Assembly (NCBI GenBank): GCA_021159445.1
Contig: JAGGRV010000530.1
Span: 1-14,121 of the forward strand
Reading direction: 5' to 3'
From: Deltaproteobacteria bacterium
GTDB lineage: Bacteria; Desulfobacterota; Dissulfuribacteria; Dissulfuribacterales; UBA3076
DNA length: 14,121 bases
The translations under genes and the position numbers were made by a program. The notes under the pieces were generated by a model, which searched no databases, was not told where the DNA came from, and worked only from the letters and a program-made list of their open reading frames with translations. Every line of letters starts with the position of its first letter. Positions within the stretch are counted from its first letter, which is position 1. Positions 7,574-13,025 of the stretch are shown piece after piece.

Positions 7574-7750
7574 ATGAGCACGGAGCAATTGTTACCCGAA
7601 GGTGATAGCATCCGAAATGCTGTAAAGTGGATATCAGAGATCACCAAGGAATATCCTGAAAAAAGCCGTAAGGAAATCATACACGAGGCAGAACTACGGT
7701 TTGATCTTTCCCCAAAGGAATGCGAGTTTCTTTTCAGGAAATTTGTTTAA
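7574..7750 (+). CDS. Small conserved-looking protein, 58 residues, third gene of the lysS operon
   Basis: An ATG follows AGGAGG (7560-7565) by 8 bases, a near-ideal ribosome site, 33 bp after the lolC stop. The product begins M-S-T-E-Q-L-L-P-E-G-D and is charged and helical. It has the pattern N-A-V-K-W-I-S-E-I, a central S-R-K-E-I-I-H-E-A, and a C-terminal L-R-F-D-L-S-P-K-E-C-E-F-L-F-R-K-F. There are no membrane segment, signal peptide or metal-site residues. I recall small proteins of this layout (LPEG...WISE...RFDLSPKE..FL) in other Deltaproteobacteria but can name no family or function. It is likely translated: the ribosome site is strong, the codon pattern is regular, and a hairpin repeat follows directly. 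Confidence 0.75.
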   Translation: MSTEQLLPEGDSIRNAVKWISEITKEYPEKSRKEIIHEAELRFDLSPKECEFLFRKFV

Positions 7751-7772
7751 ATAGTAATAGTCAGGATTTCCA

Positions 7773-7844
7773 TTTTTTTGACAGGATAAACGGGATTTGC
7801 ATGATTTTCATTTATCCTGATTATCCTGTTGATCCTGTCAAAAA
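7773..7844. repeat. GACAGGAT-type inverted repeat, possible bidirectional terminator
   Basis: TTTTTGACAGGAT (7775-7787) pairs with ATCCTGTCAAAAA (7832-7844). The interior contains further copies of the ATCCTG/CAGGAT word (TTATCCTGATTATCCTG). The flanking T and A runs mean a folded transcript from either strand would end in a U-rich tract. It lies between the + strand lysS operon and the minus-strand signalling block, so it could terminate both. Repeats of this wording occur widely in bacterial genomes as dispersed intergenic elements. Confidence 0.7.
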
Positions 7845-7899
7845 GAGCCCCGCCGAAGTCGGCTAATTCAAACCGGATAGTGGGGAAGTGTCAGGGAAA

Positions 7900-8205
7900 T
7901 CAGGCCCAAATAGATTGATATAAGTAGTTTTCCTCCGGGGCTAATTTGGAAGCACTCTCTCCTGTAATTGCAACCGATATGGATTTGCTCTTCAGAATAT
8001 CAAGCTTTTTTTGGAATACATTCCGATCTAAAGGAAATATTTCCTTTAGACAACTGGTATATATATAAACCCTTGAGACGCCATGACAATTCCTCTCTAG
8101 GGCACCTAGCAATTTGTATACTGAGTTCCTATCGAAATCATTAACTAATTTCAGATGCAGGCTTCCACCGTCTCTGTGAACAAAGATCTGCAAATTATTT
8201 GCCAT
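7900..8205 (-). CDS. Unknown 101-residue protein downstream of a receiver protein
   Basis: Not assigned. The start is ATG 8205 with a strong ribosome site (AAAGGAGG, 7 bases upstream). The sequence alternates hydrophobic strands and helices: H-L-K-L-V-N-D-F-D (17-25), a helix N-S-V-Y-K-L-L-G-A-L (27-36), a strand V-S-R-V-Y-I-Y-T (43-50), and S-I-S-V-A-I-T-G near 75-82. This beta-alpha-beta rhythm with a D-F-D turn is compatible with a STAS-like fold (anti-sigma antagonist), but no phosphoacceptor Ser/Thr motif is clear. The gene lies 53 bp downstream of a receiver-only gene on the same strand, so the two are probably co-transcribed. STAS is a guess; the coding call is firm. Confidence 0.8.
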   Translation of the reverse strand: MANNLQIFVHRDGGSLHLKLVNDFDRNSVYKLLGALERNCHGVSRVYIYTSCLKEIFPLDRNVFQKKLDILKSKSISVAITGESASKLAPEENYLYQSIWA

Positions 8206-8258
8206 GATGCGGCCTCCTTTCCGGCAATAATCGATTTATACTCATCGAGGGTTGAAGG

Positions 8259-8741
8259 TTACGTTTTTTCAGTAACAGTCGGGGCAGAAATATGGGTTTC
8301 TTTGGTTGGCGCACGTGTCACGCACTCTGATGATCTCGCGTCTAACATACTCTGAACCATTTTTTGAATATCTTCCAATCTAAAGGGTTTAAATAGAACG
8401 AAATCAACAGAACTGTCTTTTACCTTTTCAAGGACGGCCTTTCTCCCCTTACCTGTTATCAGAACGACTGGGGTGTTATGAGATTTTTCTTTAATGCGGA
8501 AGGCCAGGTTCCAGCCGTCCATGCCAGGCATATCTAAGTCAGTTAAGACAAGGTCAAATGAGCTTTTTAGGAACAGATTTAGACCTTCATCACCACAGCC
8601 AGCAACAGCTACATCATGACCCATGGAAGAAAGTCCCTGTGAAAGGACATCGCGAATATTTGCATCGTCATCGATAACCAATATTCGTCTCCGGCTTCCC
8701 TGCGTAAAACTGCTAGCTTTTGCTTTTTGAGGAATCCCCAT
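8259..8741 (-). CDS. Receiver-only (CheY-like) response regulator
   Basis: A single receiver domain with no output domain. The acidic triad D24-D25-D26 follows I-L-V-I, the phosphoacceptor D68 lies in L-V-L-T-D-L-D-M-P-G-M-D-G, the switch residue T96 is in V-V-L-I-T-G, and K118 is in L-F-K-P-F. All catalytic residues are present, so it should accept phosphate. A ~22-residue basic N-terminal extension and a ~30-residue Thr/Pro-rich C-terminal tail flank the domain. ATG 8741 is preferred to TTG 8747: AAGGGGG is 6 bases from the ATG but directly abuts the TTG. The cognate kinase is not adjacent. A MITE ends 37 bp upstream of the ATG, so promoter elements probably come from or across the insertion. 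Confidence 0.9.
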   Translation of the reverse strand: MGIPQKAKASSFTQGSRRRILVIDDDANIRDVLSQGLSSMGHDVAVAGCGDEGLNLFLKSSFDLVLTDLDMPGMDGWNLAFRIKEKSHNTPVVLITGKGRKAVLEKVKDSSVDFVLFKPFRLEDIQKMVQSMLDARSSECVTRAPTKETHISAPTVTEKT

Positions 8742-8770
8742 TTTCAACCCCCTTATTCCCTCAAGCCCAA

Positions 8771-8935
8771 GGCCATTCGTAACTTCTCAATAATTCTGGG
8801 TAACAGTCACTGGATTCCCGCCTTCGCGGGAATGACGATTGGGTGTGAGCGCCTGTCATTCCGGCGAAAGCCGGAATCTAGTGGATAGTCGCAAAATATG
8901 ATTTGCCCGGACTTATTGAGATGTTACGGCCATTC
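8771..8935. mobile_element. 149-bp MITE with 8-bp target-site duplication, IS66-like ends
   Basis: The element proper is 8779-8927. It is flanked by an exact direct repeat GGCCATTC (8771-8778 and 8928-8935). Its ends are inverted: GTAACTTCTCAATAA on the left and TTATTGAGATGTTAC on the right, with 21 of the first 25 positions pairing. Inside are two perfect hairpins: ATTCCCGC-CTTC-GCGGGAAT (8814-8833) and ATTCCGGC-GAAA-GCCGGAAT (8858-8877). It encodes no protein. IS66-family elements begin GTAA and make 8-bp duplications, so an IS66-type transposase is the likeliest mobiliser (inference). The intact duplication indicates a fairly recent insertion. Confidence 0.85.
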
Positions 8936-8942
8936 CAGCAAA

Positions 8943-9076
8943 CTACTCTGATTTTAGCTATCCCTTGGCCGATTCTGCACCATCTCGACTCATAACGGTT
9001 TTACCGAACCTGCCAGTTTCTGGGAAAGTAGCTCATGCATATTTGGCTGGCCATGCATGATCAAAATGTCTGACAT
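8943..9076 (-). pseudogene. Decayed N terminus of a receiver-domain response regulator
   Basis: From ATG 9076, with AAAGGAGG four bases upstream, the reading M-S-D-I-L-I-M-H-G-Q-P-N-M-H-E-L-L-S-Q-K-L-A resembles a receiver start (ILIVDDQP..RELLSEELA). H-G stands where the Mg-binding D-D should be. After the Ala codon the receiver pattern resumes in another frame: F-G-K-T-V-M-S-R-D-G-A-E-S-A-K-G, then TAG, L-K-S-E, then TAG. A one-frame shift plus two nonsense codons in a continuous receiver-like pattern marks decay. Nothing after the second TAG is receiver-like; the MITE and its target site follow within 8 bp. The phosphoacceptor half is missing entirely. Confidence 0.65.
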
Positions 9077-9256
9077 GGTCCCTCCTTTTGCATCAGTCAG
9101 AGGGCATTCTGATAAGGATTCGTCTGGATACGCATCAGTACCTTCCATATCAGAAAAAACTATACTGATCTCGCATTCAGGGAAAAGCGCATTGATAAAT
9201 GCTATCAAGCCTTGATCACAATCCTTCTGCTTAGAAATAATCACTATCTTTTCCAT
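8990..9256 (-). CDS. Unknown small protein, C-terminal end fused in frame to receiver relic
   Basis: ATG 9256 has AAAGGAG 10 bases upstream. Residues 1-60 form the distinct part: M-E-K-I-V-I-I-S, then D-Q-G-L-I-A-F-I-N-A-L-F-P-E-C-E-I-S-I-V-F, then an acidic stretch (D-A-Y-P-D-E-S-L-S-E). This resembles one beta-alpha-beta unit. Residues 61-88 are the in-frame start of the decayed response regulator (8943-9076), including its ribosome site within the codons for K-G-G-T. Whether the ancestral gene had its own stop before the regulator is unclear, because no stop is present between them. No known family is recognised. It is probably transcribed from the 214-bp gap upstream. Function unknown; the product may be non-functional. 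Confidence 0.55.
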   Translation of the reverse strand: MEKIVIISKQKDCDQGLIAFINALFPECEISIVFSDMEGTDAYPDESLSECPLTDAKGGTMSDILIMHGQPNMHELLSQKLAGSVKPL

Positions 9257-9470
9257 GTCTTTTCCACTCCTTTTTCTTCATGCCTTCTGCCAATGAAACG
9301 GCAGAATTTCCTTCAGAGTTTAGAGCGACGGATACAACACTTTTGCCAGTTTTGTGACACCAAAGATAAAAGAGTGTCTATGATTTTATTTGATTAGTCC
9401 ATAGAGGAAGGACTCATTTTTATAGGGGGAATACCTATGAGAGGGGAATTTATCCCATAGTGATACAAAC
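9257..9470 (-). other. Gene-free gap with short inverted repeats
   Basis: This gap lies downstream of the NarL-type regulator and upstream of the small unknown gene. It contains CTATG...CATAG and ATAGG-TATTCCC-CCTAT inverted words (about 9422-9460) and AGTCC...GGACT (9397-9415) beside an A/T run. They could be a weak terminator for the regulator gene or binding sites. TACCTAT at 9432-9438 fits the NarL heptamer consensus, but I see no properly spaced partner. No coding region is supported. Confidence 0.3.
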
Positions 9471-10148
9471 TCAACCCTTCCAGAGATCCACATCAATCAG
9501 GCCTATCCTAGCCGCATAACGAATCAACTCCATAGTACCGTGAAGTTCGAGCTTGCTCATGATGCTGGTCCGGTGGTTCTCAACAGTTTTGGGGCTGATG
9601 AAAAGCCTTTCCGCAATTTCTTTGGTGGAAATCCCCTCGGCCAGTAGACGCATTACTTGTTGCTCGCGGGGGGTCAGGGTCTCATATCTTGCATCTGTGA
9701 TCTTCGCTTCCTTTTCAGGAAATTCCATAAGCTTTTTCACCACCTTATGGGAGAGAGAGCTGTCCAGATAACACTCGCCTCTTGATACGGCCTTAAGCCC
9801 CTGTATGAGCCTGTCAGCAGCCGAATCCTTCACCACATACCCCGAGGCCCCTGCCCGAAATGCCTCACTGATATAATTGATTTTGGAATGCATGCTCACG
9901 ATCATGACATATGTTTCTGGCAAAATGCTTCGTATGCCGCGGGTGATGTCGATGCCGCTTTTATCCGGCAGGGATATGTCCATCACCACCAGGTCCGGCT
10001 TGAGTTCCCTGGCCATCCGGAGCCCTTTTCGCCCGTTTCCGGCATCTCCGACCACCTCGAAACCGGGGTTGCGCGCTATAATGGATTTGAGGCCCTCCCT
10101 GAAAAGGGGGTGGTCGTCAATAATCAATATTCTTTTCTTATTGGCCAA
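9471..10148 (-). CDS. NarL/FixJ-type (LuxR HTH) response regulator
   Basis: A two-domain transcription factor. The receiver (5-120) has D11-D12, phosphoacceptor D57 in V-V-M-D-I-S-L-P-D, S85 at the Thr/Ser switch and K107 in V-V-K-D. After a linker comes a LuxR-type HTH: L-T-P-R-E at 158-162, E-G-I-S-T-K-E-I-A and the recognition helix S-P-K-T-V-E-N-H-R-T-S-I-M-S-K-L at 185-200. At 225 residues it is full length, with all key residues present. The start is TTG 10148 with AAGGG about 8-9 bases upstream. The gene overlaps the end of the receiver-PAS kinase by 11 bases, so it is translationally coupled and almost certainly its output partner. Target genes are not identifiable from the window. 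Confidence 0.94.
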   Translation of the reverse strand: MANKKRILIIDDHPLFREGLKSIIARNPGFEVVGDAGNGRKGLRMARELKPDLVVMDISLPDKSGIDITRGIRSILPETYVMIVSMHSKINYISEAFRAGASGYVVKDSAADRLIQGLKAVSRGECYLDSSLSHKVVKKLMEFPEKEAKITDARYETLTPREQQVMRLLAEGISTKEIAERLFISPKTVENHRTSIMSKLELHGTMELIRYAARIGLIDVDLWKG

Positions 10149-11526
10149 TATTGTTTCCCTTGCAAGGGACCTCTATAAGAATTTTCGTGCCCTGCATTGG
10201 ACGGGATTCGATCCTCATTTTTCCGCCAAGAAGTGCTACCCTTTCTTCCATGCTCCGAAGTCCCATACGTTTCTCATCGATTGCTGAAGCCAACCGGTTT
10301 TCAGCATCAAAACCTTTGCCATTATCTTCGATGCGGAGAATAATGTTAGGGAAAGAGGCAACCAACCGGATGGTCGCATCTGTGGCATCAGCATGTTTCT
10401 TAACATTGTTGAGCCCTTCTTGAATCAGGCGATATAGGATAATCTCAATATTAGAATCGAGTTTTAAATCGTCTAGACCTGGGGCAAAGAAGTCAACCTT
10501 GACCCCTGTCCTGTCAGAGAATTCTTCACAATACCGGAGGACTGTCCTGGCAAGCCCGAGCTGATCCAGGCCAATAGGACGTAAGGCATAGGCCAGATCT
10601 CTGACAGTCATTATGGTTCCCTTAACCATTTTGGAGAGTTCGCCCACCCTTTGTCTCGTGGCAGAAGGGGCTTCCGGCTGATCATCAAAAAGGGTGTCAA
10701 GGCCGATTTTTAAGGCGGAAAGGTCTTGCCCCACCAGGTCGTGCAGGTTACGAGAAAGCCTTTGCCGCTCGGCTTCTTGTGTCTTTATCAGTTGTTGGGA
10801 AAGAGCATGAACTTGCTCTTGAGCCCGCTTCTGTTTGATGATGTCTCTTATACTGCCTTGAAAGACAATTTCTTGGCCATAGCGGTTTTTTAACACACTA
10901 ATACCTATCTCAACAGGTATCTTCTCTCCTCCTTTTGTAAGAAAGTAAGTTTCAAAGACAGGGACTTCTTCTCCTTGTAAGATCTTCTGGATTTTTTCTT
11001 CTATTAGGGGTTCGACACTTCCCGGGAATAGATCTTCCAGTTTCATGGAAAGAAGCTCTTTTTTTGAGTACCCGCTCAATTGAACCAGCTTTTTGTTCAC
11101 ATCCAAAAATCTTCTGTCTTTAGAGAAAATGTTTATTGCATCTATAAAATTATCAAATGAGACCCTATATCTGTCTTCGGTTTGTCGCAGTTCTCTCTTG
11201 AGTTTCTGTTCGCAAACCACCTTCTCAATGATCCTTGGGAGCAAGGTGAAAAAATCCGGGGTCTTAACCAGATAATCCCAGTCTCCCTGTTTCATGACCT
11301 GGATAGCGATACTCTCATTCCCGTGGCCGGCGATCATGATGACCGGGATATCCCTTTCCTCTCGATTTAAGGCTTCCAGGAATTCGATACCATTCATGCC
11401 GGGCAAGAGGTAATCGGTGATGATGACATCCGGGCTGATCTCATCGAGCCTTTCAAAACAAGCTTCAGCATCTCCGAAGTAATTGACCGAGGCAAACGGA
11501 AAGGCATTATCAATCGCACGTTTCAT
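10138..11526 (-). CDS. Receiver-PAS-histidine kinase (NarX/HisKA_3 type)
   Basis: A cytoplasmic hybrid sensor kinase with no membrane segment. From ATG 11526 the order is: receiver (1-103; D38 phosphoacceptor in I-I-T-D-Y-L-L-P-G-M-N-G, K88), linker coil, PAS (~115-232, with G-Y-S-K-K-E-L and a PAC strand), a coiled coil, then HisKA_3. The phosphoacceptor is H262 in R-L-S-R-N-L-H-D-L-V-G-Q-D-L-S-A-L-K. An HATPase follows, with N box E-G-L-N-N-V-K-K-H, G1 D-N-G-K-G-F-D and G2 M-G-L-R-S-M-E-E-R-V. This canonical start omits the first receiver strand and its Asp pair, which are encoded in frame just upstream (11527-11580) but lack ATG/GTG/TTG. The true product is probably 480 residues, beginning at an ATA codon, or the receiver is crippled. 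It is paired with the overlapping NarL-type regulator. Confidence 0.88.
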   Translation of the reverse strand: MKRAIDNAFPFASVNYFGDAEACFERLDEISPDVIITDYLLPGMNGIEFLEALNREERDIPVIMIAGHGNESIAIQVMKQGDWDYLVKTPDFFTLLPRIIEKVVCEQKLKRELRQTEDRYRVSFDNFIDAINIFSKDRRFLDVNKKLVQLSGYSKKELLSMKLEDLFPGSVEPLIEEKIQKILQGEEVPVFETYFLTKGGEKIPVEIGISVLKNRYGQEIVFQGSIRDIIKQKRAQEQVHALSQQLIKTQEAERQRLSRNLHDLVGQDLSALKIGLDTLFDDQPEAPSATRQRVGELSKMVKGTIMTVRDLAYALRPIGLDQLGLARTVLRYCEEFSDRTGVKVDFFAPGLDDLKLDSNIEIILYRLIQEGLNNVKKHADATDATIRLVASFPNIILRIEDNGKGFDAENRLASAIDEKRMGLRSMEERVALLGGKMRIESRPMQGTKILIEVPCKGNNIGQ

Positions 11527-11593
11527 GAGATGAAGACGCGCTTTTTCATCATCAATAATTACGATCTTTAATGGTTCTATATCCTAAATCCTT
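11527..11593 (-). other. In-frame 5' extension of the kinase with ATA in the start position
   Basis: Directly upstream of ATG 11526 the same frame encodes E-P-L-K-I-V-I-I-D-D-E-K-A-R-L-H-L, exactly the missing receiver N terminus. The codon before it is ATA (11578-11580), with AAGGA (11589-11593) at an ideal 8-base distance, and an in-frame TAG at 11584-11586 closes the frame. No ATG, GTG or TTG lies between. The simplest reading is an ATG-to-ATA change at the ancestral start; use of ATA as a weak start is possible. Confidence 0.6.
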
Positions 11594-11938
11594 CCGAACC
11601 TGACACTTCAGGCCCTGGAAAATCTTATCAAGCCCCCTTTTCTCAATGCCAATGCCGTTGTCGCGGACAAAGAATACCTTGTGGACATCCTGTTCTTCGA
11701 CTCCCACATCAATGCGGGGAGAGGGATTCTCTTTTCCAATATATTTTATCGCGTTTGTCAATAGGTTATCCACTGCCCGCCACAATCGCCTTCTTTCACC
11801 GTAAACGACAGGGAGGTCTTCCTGGATGTTAACCACAATGCCCCGCGCCTTGATTTGAGGTTGAAGCGCTTTCAAGACATCCTTGCCTGCGGCGGATCTC
11901 AGGCTTTTCTTAAACGCCTCTGGCAATAACAAATTCAA
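11552..11938 (-). pseudogene. Histidine kinase fragment (partial ATPase domain)
   Basis: Only the middle of an HATPase_c domain is present. It has L-K-A-L-Q-P-Q-I-K-A-R-G-I (22-34), the N box V-D-N-L-L-T-N-A-I-K-Y (56-66) and the G1 box V-R-D-N-G-I-G-I-E (91-99). It then diverges after D-K-I-F-Q-G-L (104-110). The phosphoacceptor-His domain is absent, as are the sensor region, G2 box and last strands. The putative start is TTG 11938, immediately after an in-frame TGA. The tail runs 29 bases into the extended frame of the next kinase. A truncated kinase without H box or G2 box cannot phosphorylate, so I call it a remnant of a kinase that once stood between the zinc-ribbon gene and the receiver-PAS kinase. 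Confidence 0.65.
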
Positions 11939-11958
11939 TCAATCTGTTTTCTATGCTG

Positions 11959-12441
11959 CTATCGATGCCAATAGACCCTTATACTTTTTTCTGCATCACC
12001 GTACTGGAAATCAAGATCGCCCCGATAAGCCCTTGAGAGGGCATCTCCGATTCGACGGGCCATATGGACCCCTGTTGTGGTTACAAGGGTATAATCTTCT
12101 TCATCAACAATGGACATGATCCTTTCCATAGGATGTTCTCCCTTCTCCTGCTTTTCCTCATTGCGCATGAGGTTTAACATCTCTTCGCGGTGCTGTTTGA
12201 AGAATGATCCTTTTATCTCTATATGGCCTGCCGGATAGTTGTCGGCAATGCGCTGGCAGGCCGGGCAGATTACCCTGTTGGAATCAACAGGAGGTTTTTT
12301 CCAGGACCACCGTCCGTCCAGGAAAAGGGCCTTGCATTCAGTGCACATTGTCGGCTCTATCCATTTACCCGATTCTCTGTAAGTATCATGCCGTTTTTCT
12401 TTAACTAACCTGTCCCTTCTAGCGTACTGACTTTTGTCCAT
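11959..12441 (-). CDS. BCAM0308-like zinc-ribbon protein
   Basis: Resembles the BCAM0308 family, whose function is unknown to me. It begins M-D-K-S-Q-Y-A-R-R-D-R-L-V-K-E-K-R-H-D-T-Y. It carries two C-x2-C pairs (C33-T-E-C36 and C59-P-A-C62) that should bind one zinc, then R-I-A-D-N-Y-P-A-G and a conserved C-terminal half with T-T-T-G-V-H-M-A-R-R-I-G and G-D-L-D-F-Q-Y-G-D-A-E-K-S-I-R-V. The zinc site recalls the N terminus of NMD3, a eukaryotic/archaeal ribosome export factor. ATG 12441 (160 residues) is preferred: GGGAG lies 7 bases upstream, and the longer reading from TTG 12525 would begin inside the likely -35 box. First gene of the signalling block. A role with ribosomes or RNA is inference only. 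Confidence 0.85.
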   Translation of the reverse strand: MDKSQYARRDRLVKEKRHDTYRESGKWIEPTMCTECKALFLDGRWSWKKPPVDSNRVICPACQRIADNYPAGHIEIKGSFFKQHREEMLNLMRNEEKQEKGEHPMERIMSIVDEEDYTLVTTTGVHMARRIGDALSRAYRGDLDFQYGDAEKSIRVYWHR

Positions 12442-12496
12442 GTTATGTCTCCCATTATCTATCGAGCCTCTTGAAAAATTCAAGATTTCAAAAGAT

Positions 12497-12525
12497 ACAT
12501 TATGGACAGCTTGAGACCAGGTCAA
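12497..12525 (-). promoter_or_regulatory. Candidate sigma-70 promoter for the signalling block
   Basis: On the minus strand: TTGACC (12520-12525, 5 of 6), a 17-bp spacer, TAATGT (12497-12502, only 3 of 6). An alternative -10, CATAAT (5 of 6), has a 15-bp spacer. It lies 56 bp upstream of ATG 12441. The -35 is good, the -10 weak. Confidence 0.35.
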
Positions 12526-12541
12526 GGGCGTTGTAATTTAA

Positions 12542-12763
12542 GGTCTCGGAAATTCTACAACTTACCAAAATCATAAATCTTTTAGTGGCAACTTGTTTAT
12601 GCCATACGCATGGAAGATTCGTGACTTGTATCAAAATCCTTCACATAACTGGACTCAGGACTTTTTTAAATATCCTGCGGAAGAAAAGGCTAATTACTGG
12701 GCAAGAGTATATAGCGCCGTAGCTTTGTGGAGAACAGGAAAATTAAACATAGCTGTTAAATAA
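12542..12763 (+). pseudogene. C-terminal remnant of an unidentified protein
   Basis: A frame open from just after a TAA (12539-12541) to TAA 12761-12763. From ATG 12599 it has protein-like composition, rich in Trp and Tyr: M-P-Y-A-W-K-I-R-D-L-Y-Q-N-P-S-H-N-W-T, then D-F-F-K-Y-P-A-E-E-K-A-N-Y-W-A-R-V-Y and A-L-W-R-T-G-K-L-N. There is no ribosome site before ATG 12599, so this is more likely the tail of a longer gene lost upstream. Its stop overlaps the ribosome site of the decayed ald, suggesting a former two-gene operon. I do not recognise the family. Confidence 0.45.
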
Positions 12764-12777
12764 AAGGAGAATTGTAG

Positions 12778-12948
12778 ATAATCATTGGAACACCTAAAAA
12801 AATTAAAAACAATGAATACCGTGTTGGGATTACACCTGGAGGTGTGCGCTAGATTGTCCAGGCTGGGCATCAGATGATAGTCGAAACAGGTGCGGGAAAA
12901 GACAGCATGGGAGTTCATGTAAGGGAACTTTTTTCAATTTTTGATTGA
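12778..12948 (+). pseudogene. ald: Alanine dehydrogenase N-terminal remnant
   Basis: Alanine dehydrogenase converts L-alanine, NAD+ and water to pyruvate, ammonia and NADH. The reading I-I-G-T-P-K-K-I-K-N-N-E-Y-R-V-G-I-T-P-G-G-V-R, stop, I-V-Q-A-G-H-Q-M-I-V-E-T-G-A-G-K-D-S matches the family N terminus closely. Three defects are visible: the first codon is ATA (12778-12780), although AAGGAG sits at the correct 8 bases; TAG occurs at 12850-12852 where Glu/Ala is usual; and after K-D-S the match fades and the frame ends at TGA 12946-12948. The other ~320 residues, including the NAD-binding domain, are absent from the window. Confidence 0.8.
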
Positions 12949-12972
12949 CTGGCTGTAATCAGGATTTATTTT
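12945..12972 (+). promoter_or_regulatory. Candidate promoter for the 113-residue unknown gene
   Basis: TTGACT (12945-12950, 5 of 6), a 16-bp spacer and TATTTT (12967-12972, 4 of 6), 54 bp before ATG 13026. A second -10-like TATACT lies at 12996-13001 but lacks a -35. Weak call. Confidence 0.25.
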
Positions 12973-13025
12973 TAATGATAAGTATCTTTTTAAAATATAC
13001 TAATTACGGAGAGGAGAAAAGACCT

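Noticed and set aside
9333..9352. Sigma-54-like site on the minus strand, CTGGCAAAAGTGTTGTA
   Set aside because: The GG element is present but the -12 GC is GT, and no sigma-54 activator gene is in the window. Too weak to list.
12694..12918. Minus-strand frame of 74 codons
   Set aside because: Antisense to the ald and orphan remnants, which are recognisable on the + strand; no ribosome site or family signal.
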